Shown here: piece after piece, positions 32,893 to 45,144 of the stretch
Position numbering within the stretch: position 1 is the stretch's first letter
Layout: each line of letters begins with the position of its first letter
Assembly: GCA_944989445.1 (NCBI GenBank)
Contig: CALYLW010000321.1
Coordinates: forward strand, 62,001-126,000
Length of the DNA stretch: 64,000 nt
DNA from: Ampullaceana balthica
Taxonomy: Eukaryota > Mollusca > Gastropoda > Lymnaeidae
Reading direction: 5' to 3'
Notes under the pieces: model-generated
Seen by the model: only the letters and a program-made list of their open reading frames with translations
Databases searched by the model: none
Told to the model about the DNA's origin: nothing
Position numbers and translations under genes: made by a program

Positions 32893-33185
32893 TGTATGGA
32901 TCTTATCTTATCTATACAGACGCTCCTTCTATGCAGAAGATAATTGCGTCCACAGACCATGACAGATGGACTGTTGGCAAGTGATGCAGCGTTCACAGGC
33001 CACGGCTATGAGGGTTCCACGCATTACCCAGCCGCATAACTAGTGTTAGGTACCCATTCAGAGCTGGGTGACTCAGGGATGACCTAGACCTCGGGAACAA
33101 ATCCTTGCCGTCACATGGATTCGAACCCGTGACCATCGGTACGCCAGTCGAGCGCGCTGCCATGCTATTAGAGCTAATCCCAAAT
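32893..33185 (-). mobile_element. tRNA-derived SINE whose tail matches the CR1/Jockey-type LINE
   Basis: Read on the minus strand, the head (about 33180-33110) has a box A-like TAGCATGGCAG and a perfect box B GGTTCGAATCC, the internal RNA polymerase III promoter. A central domain follows (GTACCTAACACTAGTTATGC). The tail contains GACGCAATTATC and ATAGAAGGAGCGTCTGTATA and ends AGATAAGATAAGATCC. The tail closely matches the 3' end of the retrotransposon at 9895-9967, as expected for a SINE mobilised by that LINE's enzyme. Confidence 0.85.
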
Positions 33186-33571
33186 GAGAACGTCTCTTCA
33201 AGTAATTTTGGGAAGAACAAAATGCAAACTACGTGAGACTTTTACTTCACGCTGAAGTAAAGGGAAGAAAATGTATTTTGACAAAAGAACTGCTTGAAAA
33301 GTTGTATGGAATGTGATACTATTGTGTGTTTAAGCGAAAAACTTGATAACAGTCAATGGTAAACATTTATCAACATTTAACAGATAAGAAGAAGAAGTAA
33401 AGCATTTGTGTTGTTAAACCAATGTCTTTGAAAAAACTAATGATATTAAGTATCCAGCTTCTTAGAACAAATGAAACAGTTGGCGATTCAAAGGCGAAAA
33501 TATTTGGTTTCAAGATCCTTAAGCTCTAAAAATGGTAAGGGACTGATACCGTTATGCATGGTATTGTAGAT

Positions 33572-33773
33572 CAGTGTTTCTCAAATAGTGGCGGCGCCCC
33601 CCAGGGGGGGGTGCGAGGCTCCGTAAAGGTGGGCTCATTGACCGTTATGCAGAAGTGTATTTATAACAATTTTATAGACAAATGATACTATTTACAGTCG
33701 CGTGGGGGGGCGCGAAATGTTTTTTTCTTCCTAGGGTGGGGGGGGCATGACAGAAAATAATTGAGAAACACTG
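33572..33773. mobile_element. 202-bp hAT MITE
   Basis: Starts CAGTGTTTCTCAAATAGTGG and ends AATAATTGAGAAACACTG, with a perfect 8-bp duplication TTGTAGAT (33564-33571 and 33774-33781). The interior has GC-rich tracts and no coding capacity. It sits inside the decayed hAT remnant described next. Confidence 0.93.
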
Positions 33774-33781
33774 TTGTAGAT

Positions 33782-34214
33782 CATCTGAAAATTATATTGG
33801 CTGATTAAAAGAAAGATTTTCTCATTTAAAACCAAAACATATCGGTTTCTAGTTTGGTAATGCAGCAAATGTTAGTGGATTTGTCTGATATTTTATGTAC
33901 ACGGTAGCAAGAAGAAGAAGCAGAAAATCAAAACAATGAATCAGTTAAAACTGTATTTAATATAAATATAGTGATTGTTTAGCTTTGTGAAGAAGCAGAA
34001 ATTAAAAATCAAAATTCAAGAAAGATATTGTTAACGTTTCCATCACCATATTTAGCTAAATGTGGATTTTGTGGCATAAATGATTTTCTTAAAGAAAAAT
34101 ATAAAGAATTCCGCAGGGTGTTACACAATAGGAAGACGTGAGACAGAAGCTAGCTGTATTGGAACATAACAGACACTTTCTTTTTAGCTCCCATCAAGCA
34201 CAAGCATCTCACTA
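33782..34214 (+). pseudogene. C-terminal remnant of a ZBED5-like hAT transposase
   Basis: Across frames the segment reads LTFPSPYLAKCGFCGINDFL, KEKYKEFRRVLHN and finally SHQAQASH followed by a stop. These match the dimerisation block and the His-Gln-Ala-x-x-Ser-His ending common to this hAT group. Several stops and frameshifts are present (for example after HNRKT). Upstream text to about 33300 may belong to it but is too decayed to call. Confidence 0.65.
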
Positions 34215-34756
34215 AATTTTAATAACTATTTATAAATAAAATAATTAATTAAAATCGTTCATTAAAATTATACGTTTTAACAATTCACCTCTTATGTTTT
34301 ACCTCAGCATCTTAATATGTCTTCAAATTAGAAATCGAATATCGCATGCCAGCAGTGAATAAAGTAGAGAAGTAGATATAGTGCCTAACGTAAACGCTTG
34401 TTACCTTTATGAATTTTTTTATTTTGTCTAAAATTCTAATGATGTATTTTAAAATTATTTTAATATGAATTTTTTATTTTTTTTTAAAGCTTCATTACGA
34501 TTTACTAAAACATGAAAATAACATAAACTCAAACTTTAGTTACAGTACCTTCAAAACACCATATAGAATAGGACTGCGATAAAGCTTTTAAATAAAATAC
34601 AAAATAAACAAATTGTGTAATGAAAACAATAAATTTAAGCTTTATTATTTAACTAAAACAACAGTATATAGAATAGAGTTCTTGAAAACATCACTTGTCA
34701 AATAATGTATAAAGTTAATTATTAATCTAGCTTTGCCTGCATGGTATAGTCTACAT
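34215..34756. other. AT-rich intergenic DNA
   Basis: No gene or repeat recognised. Confidence 0.45.
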
Positions 34757-34951
34757 CAGTGGTGGCGAACCTTTTTGGGGCCTGGTGCCCAAAATTCAAC
34801 CAAAACCCACTTATTTATAGCAAAGTGCCACCACTCTTATAAAACCCGAAACTGTGGTTTTAGCTAAGCTGTTGTGAAGGAAGTAATATTTTAATCGCGT
34901 GCCGGCTGATGAGGATCTGTGTGCACGCGTGCCATAGGTTCGCCAACAGTG
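34757..34951. mobile_element. 195-bp hAT MITE upstream of the large gene
   Basis: Starts CAGTGGTGGCGAACCTTTTT and ends ATAGGTTCGCCAACAGTG (inverted CACTGTTGGCGAACCTAT). A perfect 8-bp duplication GTCTACAT flanks it (34749-34756 and 34952-34959). It lies about 630 bp upstream of the start codon of the large gene. Confidence 0.93.
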
Positions 34952-34959
34952 GTCTACAT

Positions 34960-35582
34960 GCATTCATTGAGTCAATTCATTTTTTAAAGACGGTTGTTTT
35001 CCAAAATTGTATCAAACTCACTTGTTTCGATTTATTTACAGATTGGAGTAATTTTTAATACAGATTATATTATAGCCTTAAATCCAAATTACTTTTGAAA
35101 AAAACTTAGCGCCATAGTTACTAAAAGATTGCAAAATGGCTTCTTCTTCTTCTGCGTCTTCCGCTGCACTTTTGTGATCTATTTATTAGATAATTTCGAA
35201 GTGGAAGCTTTAAAACAATTTCGCGTATATTTGAGCTGCATTCAAATGTTATAAGTACCTTCGAATCTAGAGCTTTCAAATGTGAGAAGTCGAGTTCCAT
35301 TCTCTACACTTTAAAAGTAAAAGTCGTGTAAGTTAAAATACTATCACACCTTTCACACACTAACACAAACTTTTAATTTATTTTAAATATGAAGTAAAAT
35401 GGAATTAATCCCTTTCTATTGTTTTAATGACTCCGTGTACACTTCAACTGAAGACATGTTGGTTGTTTATGATATTCAACCAATAATAATGATGTGACAA
35501 AGTGATCATGGAATCTATAGGATGGGTCTCTTAAACCTCATATAGCTTTAGGCTTTTTGTATCACTGATCGTTGCAACGAGG
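34960..35582 (+). promoter_or_regulatory. Probable promoter and 5' leader of the large gene
   Basis: No gene in this stretch. A CATATAGC motif (about 35539) and a strong start context (AACGAGGATGG, A at -3 and G at +4) precede the coding region. An untranslated first exon could lie further upstream; I cannot place the transcription start. Confidence 0.3.
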
Positions 35583-38500
35583 ATGGACAATGAGCCGTCT
35601 GGGGCTGATGGCATGACTGCGGGTGACAGGACAGTACCAAAACAAACTGAGTGGAGAAAATACAGCAAGACTCTGATAGAAGAGCTCAAGAGAAAATTAG
35701 AAGACAGGCGCGCGAGGACCCTTGAGCTACTGTCAGAAAACAGGGACTTGGTGGCATTTCAGGAGATTGACACGGAGAGTGACGGCCTTGATGACACCAG
35801 CACGAACGTGACGCTAAAACACGAGCTGCCGCAAGAGCAACATGGGTTGACAGAGCATCTACTTGCTATGTATGAGGCGAGTTCGATGACAGAGTCGGAC
35901 TACTGCGATGAGTTGGACAGTAAACTTAGTGACTGCCCTTATTCTGTTGACGTGGTGCGCTGTGAAGGGGAATGCACTCATTCGTCCTACTCCACCACGA
36001 CCTCGGCTTCCTGTGATTCATTAATATCTGAAACTGAAGACGGGGGACTCGACTTTGGGGTGCCAGTTATCAATAAGGCTGATGATGTCTACAACATCAA
36101 GGAGAAGGCAAGCGTAGAAAAGCTACCGCTTATTAATCAAAATCCTGACGCAGGAGATACGTGTGACGTCATTGGAGACCACATTCAGGGCATATTTGGA
36201 GACGTCGTTGGTGAAATGACTGCGGTATCTCCTAGGGTGACCTTCGTTGATCAAATATTTACGCGAGACATTATTAACTCATCCTTATTTTCCGATGTCA
36301 ACACACAAGATTCATCACTTGAACCTTATGGGGAGCTAAGTGTACGACTGACAGAAAGCTTTACAAATCTCCTAGGAGACTCAATCCCAGATGACCCCCC
36401 TAACAATCAGCTAGTGGGCAATGGAGACACAGCAGATACGAAAAAGGACGATACAATGTACGGGGAAAAAACAAAGGAGTATGCTACAAAAGAAGTTTTT
36501 GAAAATTTTAATGATGAGTCTGAAGTGAAAAGCAAGCGTCTAAATAACACTTGTCCCATTGAAGGTACTTCTCGGAGTGGTGATGTAAGTGATACACAAC
36601 TCATGTGTAAACCAGTGGATGTTGCGGAAGAAGCGGAGATAAATGATCAGCTATCAACTTTTAAAACAAAAGACAGATTTTCAAATATTAAAAAATGCAG
36701 ATTTCATGATGAGATTGAAGTAGAAGATAACAGTGCCAAAAGTGATGGTAAACATCTGTTTAAGGAGGCTGACCATGCGAACAGGAGAACAGGTGATATT
36801 TTTCAAAGTGAAAGCGCCCCATTAAATTCTGGGACCGTAGACGATAGTGTTCTCGATTGCTTTGAGAAAATTAATAAAACCATTGAGGAGAAACGAACTG
36901 ATAAAGAAGACGGTGAGTCAATGGCGAATCTCTTGGAAGTATGTGACAAGCAACTGAACTTGAAAGGAACTTCTTCTACTGACACACACGGCAATGTTCA
37001 AACTGAGGTCACGGGAACCTCTTTTGCCGACAAAATGTCAAAAGACGTGATATATTCTTCTAAAGTCACCCTTGAGGAAATCTTTGGCATTTTGAAAAAT
37101 AACTCTTTTCTTAATAGCGATGTAGATAAAGACATTACTGCACTGTTAGAAACGTGTGTGGCAGGCATTACAGCGTTTCAAAACATTTCTAGCAACAGCG
37201 GTTACCCGTCAGTGTCACGAGATGGATGGCCGGCTGTTCTGTCTTCAGCAGAAACTTCTCATCTCTTGTCTCATTTCACCTCTGATTGTGATCCCATTGT
37301 TCGAAAAAGACACCTCAACGCGTGCTTGGAAAAAGCCCAATTGGCGAATGCATTGCAGAAGAAGATTGGTCGTATGAACAATCGGGTGGAAAATATAGCC
37401 GCGGAGCGAGCTTACGAGAAGGCAGTTAGTGATTTTGAAGAAATTATGAGCGAATTCTTCAAGACGTATGCGTCGTCCACCGATGACCCTCCAATTCAAG
37501 AAAGTAAATGCCATAGTCCAACAAGATCGAAACTTCCTACAAATAAAATAACCGAAAAGAAGACACTAAGCCGATCAAACACATTTGTTATTGATAAAGC
37601 AAAGAGTAGAAGTCCTACAAGAGCTACTACATCAAAACAGTTTTTGAAACCCGAGCGAGCGAAGATTCCGATCACGAAGAACTATAAGACTGAACATTCT
37701 GAAAACCCGACGTGTGTAGATGCGGCAAGGGATATCCCAGTAACAACTTCGCCCACGTTCTTTATACTTCAAGAGAGAAACTCATTATTTCCCACCAAAG
37801 AAATAGAAAAAAAGCGTCACAAAAAGCCATCACGTAAAACAGATAAAGTTAAACTCCTGTCACGCAGTCAGAGGACAAGAGACTCAGGAACTTTCATCAT
37901 ACACAGCTCTCATCGAGACTCAAACACTTCGTCGGAGACTGAAACTTCCGATAGTGCCACGGAAAATCACGAGACTGACACTTGCCAATACACGTCTTCC
38001 ATGCTGACTCAGCTCCTTGACTACGATTCACAGGAGGACGAAGTGACGACTAAAGAAAACGACAATGAAGTCTACTGCTCGGACACAAGTGGCGTGTTCA
38101 GCAGGACGGCCGATAGAGATACTTTAAATGACCTGGAATTAACCGCAGAGAAGACAACGAAAATAGACATATCAGAGGCAGGTCTTGGCGTAGGTAAAAT
38201 GGAGCTGGAAATAAAAGATCCAGATGAAGGTAAAGGCGGCATTTTGATACAGAAGGATATTCAGATCGAGGAAGATGAACAGATTAATTACGAGTCTGAC
38301 TTCAATGCCGAGAGCATATCAGAAATTATTCAAATAGAAGAGGATCCGGACGTTAAGGAAGAAGGGTGTCATTTTGAGTTGGAACCAAGTAGCATCAGTC
38401 GTGATGCATTAGACACAATTGATACAGGCGTATCTTCAAACGGCAGAGATGAACTTTTTGACCAAATAGCAGACGGCAAACAACCAGCAATTACAAATCA

Positions 38501-41500
38501 GTCAGAAGATATTGCGCAATTATCAGAAAATTGTGTAGTTTCAAATGAATGTAATGTAGCAACCATTAAGTCACCTTCGACGATCGATGAAATTGACATC
38601 CTGTATGAGTTCTCTAAGAACCTGACTCAAATTCCCGTAGACTTGTCACATAACGTAAAAGAAAGTCTTCTGGATTCCAAGATGAATCTGGACAGATCAT
38701 CAATTGATCCAGCTGAAGAATATCCCTCTACCAGTGCTGGGAACTCATGCGTGGCAAACTCCCCTGTGGACGGTCTACCTCACGTCAGCCGACCGAGTCA
38801 CAGAAAGTGGTTGCTGAAAGCAGATAACAACCATAATGATTTGGATGACATCACGGGACAATTTATCCCCACGGTAGATTGGACAAGCAGTGACGAGGAT
38901 CTGATTGATGACTTGAAAAGAGACAAAAGTCCATCGGACATTCTCAAAATGAAACAGAAGGAAATTGTGGACGAGAAACTCAAACAGCTGACACAGATCT
39001 CAAAACGAAAGCGGAAGTCCAGATCACCAGTGAGATATCGATGTTTCAGTCAGAATGGTGCCAATCAGCTTGAAAACCTCGCACGTGATCTTGGTCTAAA
39101 CGATATGTCTTGGACAGTCGGTCGCGACCTTCAAGGCCCAACTTCCTGTTTTGCCAATATGGGTGAAATTTCAATTTTTACTGCTGAAGGTCCATCCAAA
39201 ACTAACGATCCGACACGGCCGTCTGTATCTCAGCTCCTTCTAGCTCGAATAGATGAGGAAAGCAATGAAAATGCAGCTGAAGTGGTTGATGACCCGCTCG
39301 ACATAAACAAAGAAGAATCGCATGGATACCAACATATAATTCAGACTCATGAAAGAAGTAAGGCTATAAGATCTACCAAAGAAGAAACGTTGAGAATTCA
39401 AGTTGGTTTTTCTCCCAGTCGTCCAAAAACACTCTCTACTTATAGCGGGAAATCTCCAACAAAGCCAATTAGCCTTCAAAATGTATATAGCCAACCCGGT
39501 ACAGAAATACCTTCCCTCACACTTTCAGGGGAGATCATCTCCTCAGTTAGTTCAACAAGTGGGGAGTTCATTTTGCCGGCGTTGAGTAACTCTCTGCTTC
39601 TCGGAAAATCGGAAACCACGTTAAAAACCCCACAAGATGAGCTTGTGGAAGATAATGAAAACTTGGTGTGTGATGAGGGCCTTGGGTGGCAAAGCTTGGA
39701 AAATAATGACAAGGTTCAAAATATAGAACAAAATTTTGCGTTCCGCTGATGATGATGATGGTTTGGATCGAGCAAAAGATGGATTACCTTGGCGAATAAA
39801 TGATCGGCAACATTCTTGTCATACTGGCAGCAAATGCGTTCCGAGCGATCCGGAAAAAAATAAAAATCACGTGGCATCATGTCAGAGTTTAATGACCAAT
39901 GAGAATGTGGTCCGTGAGGTTACAGCGATAGAATCTAAGATTACGTGTTCTAACCCCGAGATATTTATATCATTGTCAAACCACCAGTGTTCGATTTTAC
40001 ACGAAGAAGAAGAAACTGATAAGATCGAATACGAAGGGGATATTGATGATTCAAAAGTTGAATTGAAGACTTTTGATGATAACTCAGAAACTCGGAAAGA
40101 ATCGGTTCCCTGTATTATTTCTCACGAGCATCACATGGAAACAGCAGATGGCAATTGTTCAATTCAACATTCAATTGAAACTAAAGAGCCTTCATTGAAT
40201 TCCTGCACCCAGAAAAATAACGTTCTCCAATTGAAAGACATTAGGCAATCAGACGGCAATACTTCTTATGAAAAGGATAATTTTTTATCGAAGGGGGCCA
40301 ATGAAAATAAAGGTATTTTAGAACCTGCATTGGATGACTGGATGTTTCTTGGAGAAACCAAAAATTTTGTTCAGCATTTAGACAAATCCCGCTGCATGAA
40401 CGTTGAGAAAAATGTAGTCTACAAAGTGGTGAATCCTGAATTATTGCAGTTATCTTGCTCTCCTTCACCCCTAAAACAATCTCCATCAAGCCATATTTCT
40501 CAGAGAACGTGGAAAAATCTAACGCGCGAAAAGGTTACGGAAACCGAATATGTTCCAACCGGCCCGGTGCATAGAAAACTTGATCTACACAGAAGGTCTG
40601 CTCAAAGGCACGCCCTGCGACAAGACGGTTTGTATTTTAGTCACTGGGGAGACGACGGCTCTTTAAAATCACAAAATTCACATCGTGCTGTGCCACGCCA
40701 ATCCAACTTTTCAATCCCCGCGAGAAACGATCAGGTGAACGCTGAAATATCTTCAGAGCGCCAACATGACAGCTGCTTAAAGACAGACAACAGCACTTTG
40801 CTTGCCCTTTGTGAAAAGTTGACGTCACTCGAACAACTTTTGACGATTCCCAGCACCGTCCCAGATCAACGAGATTGCTATAGAACTCAGCAGAGTGAAG
40901 CTTACAAACAAATGACATCTCGGGCAATGGTGGCTCACCTTGATCCAGAGATTATTGCCCCATGTCCATGCGCGTTAAATGCCCCTTTTCATTCCACAAT
41001 GGTGTGTACCTGCTGTCGTTGCAAAGAGTGCCGACGAAACTGTGCCACAACGGCTAATAAACTTTGCAGCGACGTATGGAACACCTCGCAAACACGAGCA
41101 ATACCAGAAACTCCTCGGCAATGTTCTGTGAACAAAAGTTCGTCAAAGGCGACTCAGACAGAAAACTGTAAGCCGTTCAACGTTAACTTAATAAATCAGA
41201 ACCAATCAACTCAAACTAAAGACAGTGAAGCATCGCCACCATATCTCAAACCTGAGGATCTCCACTTGTTGGCAGATGAGATCAAGGAAATGCAGAACGA
41301 CTGTCAGCTCATGAAATTGAGTGTAAGTGTAAGTATTTATCTTACATTTTTATAATATCATCTTTCGTGTAATTTGATTTCATCAAATTAAGACAGTTAC
41401 TTCAATTTATATATTGCCTGTTTGTTTTCTAACTCTTAAGATTTAATTTTTTCATTTCTATTAAAGTTCAACAGTTATCTCAGTAAAATTTTTGTGTTCT

Positions 41501-44500
41501 TGAAAGACTGGTAACAATGACATGCTCATCATTTCCGGTCTGTCCCACATAACATCTCCAGCAGGCCAGTGTCGGAGCGAGCTTGGACCGACTTGAACAA
41601 AACATTGGATGCAAGCTGCTGAAGGTAGCCGCTGACCTCAAGACAGAGGTGGGAGACTTGATCGGCCAAACCCATGATCACGTGACCCAGGTTTTGACCT
41701 CACAGTTGGCAGCCACCATGGAGCGGTTAAATCAGGTTGCGATTTTGATTCGGAGAATTTCTTTACACCTGCAATTTTTATATGGCATTACAATGAATTA
41801 ACGTTAATTTTGCATTAAAAGAACGAAGTGATTATTCGGAGATATCTCCGTATAACGCTGGGCATTATAGACAGATATTTCCCATGATTCTTAGCGTCAT
41901 ACGCAAATTTTTTTGGCTGGCCATGTGACTACTTGCCAATTTTATATAAGATTTTTAAAAATTCATTCGATTTCATGAGCTTCTGTGGTCTCACGGTTAG
42001 GGCATTAGATTCTTGAACTCTAAGTGTCAAGTGGAGATTCGAGTTTCGTTTGTGTCTTTTTTTTTAAAGGTTGTAGTTTCAGTTTTAGGGTCTGGGTTAG
42101 GTTAAGTTGTCTATATTTTAAATAAAAATAGAAAAAGAGTTTCATTTGAGTCTTTATTTTAAACGTTGTAGTTTCAGTTTTAGGGTCTGGATTAGGTTTA
42201 GTTTTCTATTTTTTAAATAAAAATAGAAAAAGAGTTTCATTTGAGTCTTTTTTTTAAAGGTTGTAGTTTCAGTTTTAGGGTCTGGGTTAGGTTTAGTTAT
42301 CTATTTTTTAAATTAAAATAGAAAAAAACAACAAATATAGCACCCAAAAGTACGATTTATCGAGCGCACCGTTCTCTTTGCTTTTACCAAATTAATTTTA
42401 AAATCATAAATCTTTTTGAAATAAATTTTAAGCTATGATAGGTACATATACACTAAATTAGAACGTACATTTTGTTTGTTTTTTAAAAAAGAAATCTCCG
42501 TATAACGCCGGGAGTTATTGGGAGAAATCTCCATATAACGCCTGGCGTTATTCGGAGATATCTCCGTATAACGCCTCCCTTAAAAGAATTAGAGAAAGAT
42601 TTTAATAAGTGAATAAAGTGTTTCATTGATGCATTCCTTGTTGTGCAAAATTTTTGCCACAAATAAATAAACATTTGTATGACTATTAATAATATTTTTC
42701 AGTCTATTAGTGCGACCATGTCGACATATCAACATTGTCTAACTCAGCAAGGTACTGAGATCAACAAGCTTGTTGTGACGCTACAGGAGAGCAAGTATGT
42801 ATTTTGAGGAATCTATTTTAGGTTACTCGTTTATCAAGATGTGCATCGTAGCGCTAAAATAAAAGACTTAGGCGTTAAGGAGACTTTTTTTTTAATGTAA
42901 GCAATCGTTTCTTTTTAAAACTTCTTAATGTATCTAATTCTAAATAAAAAGTGAATTTCGACAAATATTTTTGCTAAACTAACATAGTTCTATTTAATCA
43001 CTCATTTATTTTCCGATATTAGTGAGAAGGGGTATGAGGGGAGAGATGGCAAAAACGCAATAAGGAAGTGAACTACGTATAGTAATACCCTGTATGCTTT
43101 GAAATTAGTAACCTCTATACTAAATGCTTAAAGCGATCAAATAAGGAGTTAAGTCGTGTTGTTGTGGTACTGAAATTATTCTTCAGCGATAACATAATTG
43201 GGCATAAATTGAAATATTTAGTTAAATTTTTTTATAACAATTTCATATTTAAATTGCATGTGCTGCATCCCATTGTAAAGAAAGCTGCATGTTTATTTCC
43301 TATTTGAAATTTAAATCCAGGTCAGGTGTTGACAAAAAGGAACAAAACGCCAAGAAGGGAATGGACTACGACACTTTAAAAATGAGAGTGGTGGAGCTGA
43401 CGTCACAACGAGACGCTGAGAAAGTTTTCCACAAGATTACGCGCGAGTCTCTCAGGGCCCTGGAGCGAGACCATGACAGGCTCCGCCAGGAATACATCCG
43501 GGCTTCTTATAGGAAGGCGAATCTCGGGACTGAGAGGTTACTGAGACGAGAACATTTGATGGGAAATATATTTTTTTATTACACATTTATTAGAATTCAC
43601 ATCTACACACATTTCTAAATAAAGTTTCCCCATGAACACCTATCTCCTTACTATCTCCTCAAACGCATTTTTATATTGGAATTATATTGATAAAGTTTTA
43701 AATTTTTGCTCATTAATTTAGTGGTAGAGCTAATTCTTGTCTAATCACAATTAGCATACAAATATTTTTTAATCACTAACAAGTTATCGTAAGCAGTTGG
43801 AACTTAGTAGAGCTATCACTAAAATCTGATATTTTAAATATTAATAAGTACTTAAAATTTTCGTCAAATAGTAAACATAAAGTTTATGTGTAGCTAACCA
43901 AGATTAAATGTTCTTATACTGACGAAGATTAAGTAGAGATTATCAAAATATCTAAATTAAAAACCGTCTGCCTTACATGTACAATTATTGTGTAGAATAA
44001 TTTCAAAAATAATGTATATTATATTATGATACAAGTTAATTAAAATTACCCACTAGAGATTGTTAATAAATTGTTAAAATAATATATTTGCTCTTTGCTT
44101 CTTTCATATATCAGCGGAGTACGCAAACGTTTGCTGGATCTTCTTGCAGAGAAAGATGATCTTCCCACCCAGAGAAACAGACACAGACACGAAAGAGATT
44201 CCTGTGCTAAATACAAATCCAGATACATGACAGAAAACTCCAAACGTGCAGGAGATGAGGGATGTTCCCAGGAAGGAGATTCCTGTGCTAAACACAGATC
44301 TGGGCACGTGACAGAGAATGCCAAACGTGCAGGAGATGAGGGATGCTCCCACGAAGGAGATCAGACGACTACATTCAAACCTCAACACCAGCCCCGGCCA
44401 TACCTGCCGGTCAAAAAGACTGCAGACGATATTCTCCTGGACTCGTCTAGGCATCAGAAAAAGTCCAGCTCTGGAGACAAGAGAGGTCTGACAAAGTCCA

Positions 44501-45144
44501 AGCAATTTTTTAACGCCCCTCCTATGAGCGAAAGGACCAGCCATCTGAAGAATTACATTTCTTGCGAGGTACTAAACTTAATGCCTAAACACAGCAAGCC
44601 GGCCGCTTTTCATGATCTCTCCGACCAGCATCAAGATCATCAAGACGATATGTATGTTGCTCACGAAGCAAGGGGAGATAATGAACTTTCCACAATCAGT
44701 AGGCAGCCGACCGATCAAATAACCATCGGGTGCGAGACATCAGACGTTGGAAATAACAGTGCCCTTGTGAAATATCACGAAGATTCCATTTCTAGTAAAC
44801 TTTTCTCAACTTCAGCAAGAAAGTCGTCAGAGACAGCGGATGTTAAATTGCACGCAAGTACGAGTGTCAGTCAGCCTGAAAGTTGTCTAGTTACCGACGC
44901 TGCACTGAGTGCAAACGCTAACAACGTCCACAACTGTGTTTTAACTACAGAGGATTGTCGCAGCACAACAGGGGGGTCTAACTCTAATCAACCATCTTCT
45001 CAGAACACCAAAGACAGTCCCGGATACCTTGCCGACAAACGAATGTTTGATGAGAATGAAACTGCAGACCACATGTTGGACCATTTAGATGTTGGGTTAA
45101 ATGAATCCAAATCAAGTTTGGTACTCTCTAGCGACAGCTTTTAA
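35583..45144 (+). CDS. Large uncharacterised acidic coiled-coil protein, five exons
   Basis: Exons: 35583-41322 (or 41328), 41562-41735, 42703-42794, 43321-43536 and 44115-45144 (TAA). All junction phases agree and predict about 2,416 residues. The first exon needs one base fewer in AAAATTTT at 39730-39737. Near the N-terminus is a helix (WRKYSKTLIEELKRKLEDRR), then about 1,700 mostly acidic, Ser/Thr-rich, probably disordered residues. Basic Ser-Pro patches include KSRSPTRATT and KRKSRSPVRYR. A cysteine cluster (CPCALNAPFHSTMVCTCCRC) lies near residue 1795. The C-terminal part is heptad-like coiled coil (SLDRLEQNIGCKLLKVAADL; MRVVELTSQRDAEKVFHKIT; LERDHDRLRQEYI). The last exon opens with a 27-residue unit in tandem (DSCAK...DEGCSQEG / DSCAK...DEGCSHEG). 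There is no signal peptide or membrane segment. A cytoskeletal or centrosomal scaffold is a guess from architecture only. Confidence 0.85.
39730..39737 (+). other. Single-base frameshift in the large gene's first exon
   Basis: The first frame ends at the TGA at 39747-39749. The next frame is open from 39727 to the exon end with the same acidic style (SADDDDGLDRAKDG). Removing one T from AAAATTTT joins them without a stop. A homopolymer error in the assembly is the simplest explanation; a true null allele is the alternative. Confidence 0.75.
41836..42577. mobile_element. Intronic element bounded by palindromes, with tRNA-like core and triple repeat
   Basis: TTCGGAGATATCTCCGTATA occurs at both borders (about 41836 and about 42553), with two more partial copies at 42490-42540. 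The motif is nearly its own inverted complement. Between them, 41980-42055 resembles a tRNA-derived head (GGTCTCACGGTTAGGGC as box A, GATTCGAGTTT as box B). Three tandem units of about 100 bp follow (about 42035-42330), each containing GTAGTTTCAGTTTTAGGGTC. It lies in the intron between the second and third exons of the large gene. Confidence 0.6.
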
